Assembly: GCA_027297845.1 (NCBI GenBank)
Contig: JAPUHG010000075.1
Span: 1-6,033, forward strand
Reading direction: 5' to 3'
Origin: Gammaproteobacteria bacterium
Lineage (GTDB): Bacteria > Pseudomonadota > Gammaproteobacteria > Steroidobacterales > MnTg04
Length of the DNA: 6,033 nt
The stretch's first letter is position 1, and every line of letters starts with the position of its first letter. The position numbers and the translations under genes were made by a program. The notes under the pieces were generated by a model. It made no database searches, had not been told where the DNA came from, and saw only the letters and a list, made by a program, of their open reading frames with translations. Shown here piece after piece: positions 1-5,066 of this stretch.

Positions 1-1440
1 CTCCAGTTCCTCCTTGATGTGAGAAGCGCCCTGCACCGCCGCCTTCTCCGCCTTCCAGATTTCCTCCAGATCGGAATACTCGACTTCCTTCTCGGCAATC
101 TCGTTTTCCAGGTCTTCGAGTCGTTTCTTTGACGCCTCATCCGTTTCTTTTTTCAGTGCTTCGCGCTGAATTTTCAAATGGATCAGGCGCCTTTCCCTGC
201 GATCCAGTTCTTCGGGCTTGGAATCTATTTCCATGCGGATAAGAGAGGCCGCCTCATCGATCAGGTCGATCGCCTTGTCGGGCAATTGCCGGTCGCTGAT
301 ATAACGATGTGACAACGTCGCCGCGGCAACGATTGCGGGATCGGTTATTTCCACACCATTGTGTACTTCGTATTTTTCCTTCAGGCCCCTGAGGATCGCG
401 ATGGTATCTTCCACGCTTGGTTCATCGACCAGCACTTTCTGGAAACGCCGTTCCAGCGCGGCGTCTTTTTCTACGTGCTTGCGGTACTCATCCAGCGTCG
501 TCGCGCCAACACAATGCAATTCGCCACGCGCGAGCGCCGGTTTTAGCATGTTGCCCGCGTCCATCGATCCTTCGGCCTTGCCGGCGCCGACCATCGTGTG
601 CATCTCATCGATAAACAAAATAACCTGGCCTTCCTGTTTGGCCAGATCACTGAGCACCGCCTTCAACCGCTCCTCGAATTCCCCGCGAAATTTGGCCCCG
701 GCGATCAGCGAGCCCATGTCCAGCGAGAGCAGGCGTTTGTCGCGCATGCTCTCGGGAACCTCACCGTTGACGATGCGCTGGGCCAGGCCTTCGACAATCG
801 CGGTCTTGCCGACACCAGGTTCGCCGATCAACACGGGATTGTTCTTGGTTCGCCGTTGCAAGACCTGGATCGTGCGGCGGATCTCGTCGTCGCGACCGAT
901 CACCGGGTCCAGCTTGCCTTGCTCCGCGCGTTCGGTCAGATCGATGGTGTATTTCTCCAGCGCCCTTCGGGTGTCTTCCGCATTGGGGTCGTTGACGGTC
1001 TGGCCACCGCGCAGATCGTCGATCGCTTTTTCCACGGCGCCCTTGACCGTGCCGCAATCGGCAAGCAATTTACCAAGTTCGTCTTTCCCGTCCAGCGCGG
1101 CGAGTACAAATAATTCGCTGGTTATAAACTGATCGCCCCGCTCCTGGGCCAGCTTGTCCATGACATTAAGCAGGCGATTGAGCTCCGTGGAAATATGCAC
1201 CTCACCGGGAGTGCCCTCGACTTGTGGCAGCCTGTCGACCGCCTCGCCCAGATGAGAGCGCAGCAGGTTGACATTGGTACCCGCCTTGGTGAGCAGGTGG
1301 CGGACGCTGCCGCCCTGCTGATCCAGCAACGCGAGCATCAGATGTACCGGTTCGATAATCTGGTTGTCCCGGCCGAGCGCCAAGGACTGGGCATCGGCCA
1401 GCGCCATCTGCAGCTTGCTGGTTAATTTGTCCATCCGCAT
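1..1440 (-). CDS. clpB: ClpB protein disaggregase (AAA+ chaperone), N-terminal 480 residues, 3' end outside window
   Basis: ClpB is a cytoplasmic hexameric AAA+ ATPase that threads aggregated proteins through its central pore together with DnaK/DnaJ/GrpE. The frame is open for exactly 480 codons from ATG 1438-1440 to the left window edge. The start MRMDKLTSK parallels E. coli MRLDRLTNK, and ATG at 1434 is a less likely alternative. Seen in order: Clp N-domain (about 1-145), first nucleotide-binding domain with Walker A GEPGVGKT (206-213), Walker B VILFIDE (273-279), arginine pair R331/R332 in ALERRF, and the start of the charged coiled-coil middle domain (from about 409, still running at the edge). 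The second ATPase domain lies outside the window. Numbering matches E. coli ClpB without gaps through these motifs. The pore-loop aromatic is Phe251, where E. coli has Tyr. The gene follows a ZIP transporter gene with a 149-base gap holding a heat-shock promoter. The identification is essentially certain. Confidence 0.98.
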   Translation of the reverse strand, partial: MRMDKLTSKLQMALADAQSLALGRDNQIIEPVHLMLALLDQQGGSVRHLLTKAGTNVNLLRSHLGEAVDRLPQVEGTPGEVHISTELNRLLNVMDKLAQERGDQFITSELFVLAALDGKDELGKLLADCGTVKGAVEKAIDDLRGGQTVNDPNAEDTRRALEKYTIDLTERAEQGKLDPVIGRDDEIRRTIQVLQRRTKNNPVLIGEPGVGKTAIVEGLAQRIVNGEVPESMRDKRLLSLDMGSLIAGAKFRGEFEERLKAVLSDLAKQEGQVILFIDEMHTMVGAGKAEGSMDAGNMLKPALARGELHCVGATTLDEYRKHVEKDAALERRFQKVLVDEPSVEDTIAILRGLKEKYEVHNGVEITDPAIVAAATLSHRYISDRQLPDKAIDLIDEAASLIRMEIDSKPEELDRRERRLIHLKIQREALKKETDEASKKRLEDLENEIAEKEVEYSDLEEIWKAEKAAVQGASHIKEELE

Positions 1441-1448
1441 TACGCATA

Positions 1449-1453
1449 CCCCT
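1449..1453 (-). promoter_or_regulatory. clpB ribosome binding site
   Basis: AGGGG on the minus strand ends 8 bases before the ATG at 1440. This supports that start over the in-frame ATG two codons downstream, for which the spacing would be 14 bases. Confidence 0.75.
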
Positions 1454-1462
1454 ATATCAGTC

Positions 1463-1500
1463 AGCCTGACGCAAGACTCTCCGCATCAGGCTTCTGATGC
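1463..1500 (-). promoter_or_regulatory. Two alternative hairpins in the predicted clpB mRNA leader
   Basis: On the minus-strand RNA, GCATCAG (1500-1494) pairs perfectly with CTGATGC (1489-1483) across a four-base loop AAGC, a 7-bp hairpin at the very 5' end predicted for the transcript. The segment 1483-1492 can instead pair with 1463-1472 over 10 positions (nine Watson-Crick pairs and one G-U) with a 10-base loop. Both forms use 1483-1489, so they exclude each other. Neither directly covers the AGGGG at 1449-1453, but the longer one ends about 10 bases from it. The pairings are seen in the sequence. A role in thermosensing, mRNA stability or start-site access is only inferred. Confidence 0.45.
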
Positions 1501-1505
1501 ATTTT

Positions 1506-1533
1506 TAATGGGGGTTTGATGGGCTAAATCAAG
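1506..1533 (-). promoter_or_regulatory. Predicted sigma-32 (RpoH) heat-shock promoter of clpB
   Basis: Reading the minus strand, CTTGATT (1533-1527) is followed after 13 bases by CCCCATTA (1513-1506). The sigma-32 consensus known from E. coli is CTTGAAA, a spacer of about 11-16 bases, then CCCCATnT. The first five bases of the -35 and the CCCCAT core match, and the spacing is within range. Transcription would begin near 1498-1500, giving a leader of about 60 bases before the clpB ATG. clpB is a classical RpoH-regulon gene, so site and gene agree. Assignment rests on motif match only. Confidence 0.8.
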
Positions 1534-1589
1534 ATGCCGGGTCAAGGCCCGGGCGGCCGAGGACAGGCCAGGAAAACTTTGCCGGGTGG

Positions 1590-2369
1590 CTAATGAACTG
1601 ACTGGTGGGTGATTGCGACGACCAGCACACCCGCCGCGATCAGCGCTATTTGCTGGAAGCTGGCCTTCCCGTCAACGCTGCGATGCAGACCGGGAATCAA
1701 ATCGGCGACAGCGATATACAGAAAACTGGATGCCGCGATGGCCAGAACATAGGGCAATATTTCCGTGGCCTGATCGAGCAGAAACCAGCCGGCGATCCCA
1801 CCCAGGACAGAGGCCAGGCTGGCAAGAATATTCAGGATAAATGCCCTGGCTCTGTTTAGCCCCGCATTCAGCAGTACTGCCAGGTCACCCACTTCCTGTG
1901 GAATTTCATGTGCGATCACGGCAATCGAGGTCACGATGCCAAGATGTATATCGGTCAGAAAAGCGGCCGCTATCAACAGACCATCTAGAAAATTATGAAG
2001 CCCGTCGCCAACCAGGATCATCACACCGGAAGCACTGTCCCGGTGCTTGTCGCTGGGCCCGTGTGCTTCACAATCGTCCTGATGACAGTGCCGCCAGAGG
2101 ACCATCTTTTCCAGCAGAAAAAACACCAGGATACCGATTAGCACCGTCGCGCCTATTTCGTGATAACTGTCAATCCCGGCGCCTTCGAGCGCATGGGGCA
2201 GCAAGCCGAGAAATGCGGCTCCCAGCAGGGCGCCGGTCGCAAAACTCACCAGGTGCGGTAACAGGCCGGTGCGCCGCTGGCTGGAAAACAACAACAAGAC
2301 GCTGGCTGCCAGTGCGCTTAACAAGCCACCGAGGATCGTGAAAATAATGATCCAGACCAGTATCGGCAT
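1590..2369 (-). CDS. ZIP-family divalent metal transporter
   Basis: The 259-residue inner-membrane protein belongs to the ZIP (Zrt/Irt-like) family, which moves Zn2+ or related divalent cations into the cytoplasm. About eight hydrophobic segments can be seen, roughly at residues 4-28, 36-58, 70-92, 114-137, 143-168, 176-198, 203-225 and 236-255. The fourth carries HNFLDG (125-130) and the fifth HEIPQEVGD (154-162), the paired metal-site motifs of the family. The HEIP-QEVGD form resembles the LIV-1-like branch more than GufA/ZupT, but this needs a tree. Between segments 3 and 4 is a loop rich in His, Cys and Asp (WRHCHQDDCEAH, 92-103), a likely metal-binding loop. The start ATG 2367-2369 has only a weak GAGA (2377-2380) seven bases upstream. 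The gene lies between pgeF and clpB, which are adjacent in E. coli. Substrate (Zn, Fe, Mn, Cd) cannot be told from the sequence. Confidence 0.93.
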   Translation of the reverse strand: MPILVWIIIFTILGGLLSALAASVLLLFSSQRRTGLLPHLVSFATGALLGAAFLGLLPHALEGAGIDSYHEIGATVLIGILVFFLLEKMVLWRHCHQDDCEAHGPSDKHRDSASGVMILVGDGLHNFLDGLLIAAAFLTDIHLGIVTSIAVIAHEIPQEVGDLAVLLNAGLNRARAFILNILASLASVLGGIAGWFLLDQATEILPYVLAIAASSFLYIAVADLIPGLHRSVDGKASFQQIALIAAGVLVVAITHQSVH

Positions 2370-2403
2370 TAGGGATTCTCGCTGGTGTCAATCACAGCGG
2401 CAG

Positions 2404-2434
2404 ATTGTAACGGTGTCTGAGCGGCAAGACACAA
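2404..2434 (-). promoter_or_regulatory. Possible weak sigma-70 promoter for the ZIP transporter gene
   Basis: In the 75-base gap between pgeF and the transporter, the minus strand has TACAAT (2409-2404), five of six matches to the -10 consensus. TTGTGT (2434-2429) lies upstream with a long 19-base spacer. The -35 overlaps one arm of a small inverted repeat, GTGTC at 2413-2417 and GACAC at 2428-2432. No Zur- or Fur-like box was recognised. The gene could equally be read through from rluD-pgeF. Confidence 0.3.
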
Positions 2435-2444
2435 GAGATTGTTC

Positions 2445-3176
2445 TCACTCGAGCCAGATCAGGCTTGCCTGACGCCCACACTGGCCATCTCGTCGATAGG
2501 AAAAAAATCGTCGCGAATCGCTATGGGTGCAAAAACCGCCACCAAAAACCGCGACCCCACGTGCCTCCAGCAAGCGCCGAGCCAGCCCATACAGATCGGC
2601 TCGCCAATGGCCAGGTCCGTCATCCGCAAAGAAAGTCCCGTTGGCCTGGCTGTTCTCGACAAATGCCTGGCGGACTTCAGCACCAACCTGGTAGGCCGCC
2701 GGTCCAATGGCTGGCCCCAGCCAGGCGAGGAGTCGCTGACCGCCGTGGGACATCATTTTCACCGTCGCTTCGATTACGCCACCGGCCAGCCCTCGCCAGC
2801 CGGCATGCACAGCCCCAACCTGCGCGCCGTCAACACTGCACAGCAAAATGGGCAGACAATCGGCGGTCAGAATCGTACAGACCTGGCCGGGTCCGTTACC
2901 GACCGCCGCGTCCGCGGAAACGGGCACAGACCGCGACAAATCGGCGATCCGGTTTCCATGCGCCTGGTTCAACCACCTTGGTTCCGCAGGCAACCCGGCA
3001 AAGACACGCAGGCGTTTCCTGTTTTCGGCAACATTCTCATCGCGATCACCGACGTGGCTCGCGAGATTCAGGCTGCAAAACTCCTGCTCGCTAACGCCTC
3101 CCTCCCGCGTCGTCGCACAGGCACGGACATTCCCTGGTGCCGGCCAATCCGGAACAATCAATTCGAATTCGTTCAA
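2445..3176 (-). CDS. pgeF: Peptidoglycan editing factor PgeF (YfiH/LACC1 family, polyphenol oxidase fold)
   Basis: In E. coli, PgeF (YfiH) prevents misincorporation of L-serine for L-alanine in the peptidoglycan stem by acting on the aberrant UDP-MurNAc precursor. Family members also show copper oxidase and purine-nucleoside activities in vitro. From TTG 3174-3176 the product is 243 residues, the same length as I recall for E. coli YfiH. The metal/active-site residues of the family are present: His73 in QAHGN, Cys107 in TADCLP and His124 in VHAGWRG. WLGPAIGP and the C-terminal FFSYRRD...SLIWLE also match. The frame is open further upstream to an ATG at 3260, but that would put 28 unconserved residues inside rluD; similarity begins at FELIVPDWP. 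TTG is chosen because GGAA (3184-3187) lies 7 bases before it and because it overlaps the rluD stop (TTGA). That arrangement suggests translational coupling with rluD. Confidence 0.95.
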   Translation of the reverse strand: MNEFELIVPDWPAPGNVRACATTREGGVSEQEFCSLNLASHVGDRDENVAENRKRLRVFAGLPAEPRWLNQAHGNRIADLSRSVPVSADAAVGNGPGQVCTILTADCLPILLCSVDGAQVGAVHAGWRGLAGGVIEATVKMMSHGGQRLLAWLGPAIGPAAYQVGAEVRQAFVENSQANGTFFADDGPGHWRADLYGLARRLLEARGVAVFGGGFCTHSDSRRFFSYRRDGQCGRQASLIWLE

Positions 3177-4144
3177 GCTCGCGTTCCGTTCTTGTCTTTC
3201 GCATCCGCGCTTAACACCCGGAGCAACGAAGCAAAATCGGCCGGGATTTCGGCCGTCCACTCCAATGCTTCTTTGCTACGTGGGTGCGCCAGCGCGAGAC
3301 GGCCTGCATGCAGCGCCTGGTGGCGGAATTTGCGCAGAGTATCGGCCAGTTCTTCGCTGGCTCCCGCCGGTATTGCCAGGCGGCCGCCATAAACGGGATC
3401 GCCTAACAGGGCGTGACGCAGATAAGCGAAATGCACACGAATCTGGTGGGTACGACCGGTCTCCAGGTTAACCCGAACATGAGTGTGCCCCCTGAATCGG
3501 CCAATCACCCGGTAATGCGTGACCGCAGCCCGGCCTCCGGGTCTAACGGCCATCTTGCGCCGGTCACCGGGGTGGCGGTCGAGGGGCTGATCCACGGTCC
3601 CACCCGCGGTGAGTACACCCTGACATATCGCCTGATATTCGCGGGCAATCTCCCGACGCGCCAGCATATCGCTGAACTGTAGCTGGATCTCGGCATCGCG
3701 AGCTACCAGCAGAAGACCGCTGGTATCCTTGTCCAGACGGTGAACGATCCCGGCGCGTGGCAACGCCGCCAACCGCGAGTCGAAATTCAACAGCGCGTTG
3801 ACCAACGTACCATCCGCATTGCCGGCACCCGGATGCACGACCAGCCCGACCGGTTTGTTGACCACCAGGAAATCCTCACCCTGATCCACAATCTCCAGTG
3901 GAATATCCTGTGGCTGGTCAATAATCCTGGGCGCCAGAGACTCGCGAATCAAAACCTGTTCCCCGCCCATCAACTTCTGCCTGGGACGGGTGGTTCTGCC
4001 GTCCACAAGTACATCGCCGCTCTCTATCCATTGCTTGATGCGGCTGCGCGAGAATTGCGGAAACATTCGGGCCAGAACCTGGTCCAAACGAAAACCAGCC
4101 TGATCCAATGGTATTGACAAATTGTGCTCGCGGCTTTCCGTCAC
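3173..4144 (-). CDS. rluD: 23S rRNA pseudouridine synthase RluD (pseudouridines 1911/1915/1917)
   Basis: RluD isomerises three uridines in helix 69 of 23S rRNA, important for ribosome assembly and termination. From GTG 4142-4144 the protein has 323 residues, against 326 in E. coli. It has an S4 RNA-binding domain (about 18-80; RLDQVLARMFPQFSRSRIKQWI) followed by the RluA-family catalytic domain. The catalytic aspartate is Asp138 in HRLDKDTSG (135-143). The downstream motifs VTHYRV, LETGRTHQIRVH and GDPVYGGR are intact. The frame stays open upstream to 4423, but that stretch covers the divergent bamD promoter and signal peptide and has no family similarity. GTG 4144 fits both the family length and an AGGA at 4149-4152, although the 4-base spacing is short; AGG at 4155-4157 is an alternative. 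The TGA stop overlaps the pgeF start by two bases. The tail ends soon after the domain and lacks the acidic extension of E. coli RluD. Confidence 0.96.
   Translation of the reverse strand: MTESREHNLSIPLDQAGFRLDQVLARMFPQFSRSRIKQWIESGDVLVDGRTTRPRQKLMGGEQVLIRESLAPRIIDQPQDIPLEIVDQGEDFLVVNKPVGLVVHPGAGNADGTLVNALLNFDSRLAALPRAGIVHRLDKDTSGLLLVARDAEIQLQFSDMLARREIAREYQAICQGVLTAGGTVDQPLDRHPGDRRKMAVRPGGRAAVTHYRVIGRFRGHTHVRVNLETGRTHQIRVHFAYLRHALLGDPVYGGRLAIPAGASEELADTLRKFRHQALHAGRLALAHPRSKEALEWTAEIPADFASLLRVLSADAKDKNGTRA
3184..3187 (-). promoter_or_regulatory. pgeF ribosome binding site inside rluD
   Basis: GGAA on the minus strand, 7 bases before TTG 3176, lies within the last codons of rluD. It is the main reason for preferring the TTG start over the ATG at 3260. 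Confidence 0.55.
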
Positions 4145-4223
4145 TGATTCCTGACCTACATGGCTGAACCCCGCGCAGTTTACGGTATACTCCGTGCCCC
4201 CGCTAAACCCACAGGAAAAAAAC
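4145..4223. promoter_or_regulatory. Divergent control region between rluD and bamD
   Basis: Only 79 bases separate the chosen GTG starts of rluD and bamD, so promoters for both must overlap or lie within the neighbouring coding sequence. On the plus strand TATACT (4186-4191) is a five-of-six -10 match, with no good -35 at 17-18 bases (GCTGAA or GGCTGA). It would start transcription near 4198, 26 bases before the bamD GTG. On the minus strand I see no promoter worth naming for rluD. A short inverted repeat, ACGG(4182-4185)/CCGT(4192-4195), surrounds the -10 and could be chance. Confidence 0.35.
4213..4216 (+). promoter_or_regulatory. Ribosome binding site deciding the bamD start
   Basis: AGGA is followed after 7 bases by GTG 4224. 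No comparable site precedes the in-frame ATG codons at 4260, 4281 or 4293, or the GTG at 4194. This is the only good translation signal in the bamD 5' region. Confidence 0.55.
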
Positions 4224-5066
4224 GTGCCTGATCTGAACATAGAAAGCTCTGATCTTTTCATGAACTCGCATCTTGCATCCATGAACAGATCAATGCTTCC
4301 AATAACTCGCTGGATGGTCGCCCTGATGATGGCCGCCATGCTGACCGGCTGCGGCGGTGGCCCGAAAGAGGTCGACCCCGACCTGGGTGCGGCAAAATTG
4401 TACGAAAAGGCGAGACAGAGCATGGCTACCGGAAATTACGGTAATGCGATCGCACGATATGAACGACTGGAAGGTCGTTTTCCTTTCTCAAACTACACCA
4501 AGCAAGCCCAACTCGATATCATTTTTTGCTATTACCAGAACAACGAACCCGACGCGGCAATCGATGCGGCGGACCAGTTCATCCTTGAAAATCCGACCCA
4601 CCCGCGTGTCGATTACGCCAACTACATCAAGGGCATGATTTTTTTCCCGAAGAAGCGGAACAAGCTAAGCAAGTTATTCAAGGTCGACCCGACCGAACGG
4701 CCACCGTACGAAGCGCGCACATCTTTTAATAACTTTCACTACCTGGTCACAAATTTTCCGGATAGTCCGTACTCGGCCAACGCCCGGCAAAGAATGATTT
4801 ATTTACAGAATTTTCTGGCCAAATACGAGATTCACGTCGCCAGATACTACATGGATCGCGGTGCCTATGTTGCGGCGCTAAGACGCGCCGAGAAGGTGTT
4901 GATTCAGTTTCAGGGTACGCCATCGGTAGAGAATGCGCTTGCGGTGATGATTGACGCTTACCAAAAGCTCAACTTTCCCGATATGGCGAGACAAACCGAG
5001 GAGGTTTTGCGACTGAATTCCGGCAAGCTCGCAAACGCCCGGCTAAGCACCGCCAGCGCGGACTAA
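4224..5066 (+). CDS. bamD: Outer membrane protein assembly lipoprotein BamD (ComL/YfiO)
   Basis: BamD is the essential lipoprotein of the BAM complex. It is anchored in the inner leaflet of the outer membrane and helps BamA fold beta-barrel proteins. From GTG 4224 it has 280 residues. A hydrophobic segment ends in the lipobox LTGC (Cys codon 4350-4352), and Gly follows Cys, consistent with outer-membrane sorting. The mature part is made of TPR-like helical repeats, with recognisable family stretches: LYEKARQSMATGNYGNAIARYERLEGRFPF in pieces, NPTHPRVDYANYIKGM, FKVDPTER and FLAKYEIHVARYYMDRGAYVAA. The start is uncertain. GTG 4224 has the only good Shine-Dalgarno but gives an unusually long, partly acidic 42-residue leader before Cys. 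ATG 4281 gives a classical 23-residue signal peptide without a ribosome site; ATG 4260 is intermediate. The mature lipoprotein is identical in every case. It is divergent from rluD, as in E. coli. Confidence 0.95.
   Translation: MPDLNIESSDLFMNSHLASMNRSMLPITRWMVALMMAAMLTGCGGGPKEVDPDLGAAKLYEKARQSMATGNYGNAIARYERLEGRFPFSNYTKQAQLDIIFCYYQNNEPDAAIDAADQFILENPTHPRVDYANYIKGMIFFPKKRNKLSKLFKVDPTERPPYEARTSFNNFHYLVTNFPDSPYSANARQRMIYLQNFLAKYEIHVARYYMDRGAYVAALRRAEKVLIQFQGTPSVENALAVMIDAYQKLNFPDMARQTEEVLRLNSGKLANARLSTASAD

Larger units (their letters stand above)
1441..1589. other. Intergenic region between ZIP gene and clpB
   Basis: These 149 bases hold the clpB promoter, leader hairpins and ribosome site listed separately. 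The part next to the transporter stop is very GC-rich. On the minus strand it has a weak 5-bp inverted repeat, CCGGG (1537-1541) and CCCGG (1548-1552), with no run of T after it, so I see no convincing intrinsic terminator. Read-through from the transporter gene into clpB is possible. Confidence 0.7.

Noticed and set aside
359..1132. Long plus-strand open frame (257 codons) opposite clpB
   Set aside because: It is the antisense shadow of a strongly conserved ClpB reading frame in GC-rich DNA. Its Ser/Arg/Pro-rich product resembles no family I know.
1483..1506. Plus-strand intrinsic terminator (hairpin 1483-1500 followed by ATTTTT)
   Set aside because: No plus-strand gene ends nearby, the stem is only 7 bp with an A before five T, and the position fits the 5' end of the clpB leader on the other strand.
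1537..1558. Intrinsic terminator after the ZIP transporter gene
   Set aside because: The GC-rich inverted repeat has only 5 bp per arm, no T run follows on the minus strand, and it abuts the clpB promoter.
2439..3392. Plus-strand open frame (317 codons) opposite pgeF and the end of rluD
   Set aside because: It is antisense to two well-supported conserved genes, with a low-complexity Arg/Pro/Ser-rich product and no recognisable domain.
4182..4195. Operator-like inverted repeat ACGG/CCGT around the bamD -10
   Set aside because: Four-base arms are expected by chance, and no regulator binding motif was recognised.
4145..4423. Upstream extension of rluD to an apparent start at 4423
   Set aside because: It would cover the bamD signal peptide and the divergent promoter region. 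It has no similarity to RluD, and the family length fits GTG 4144.
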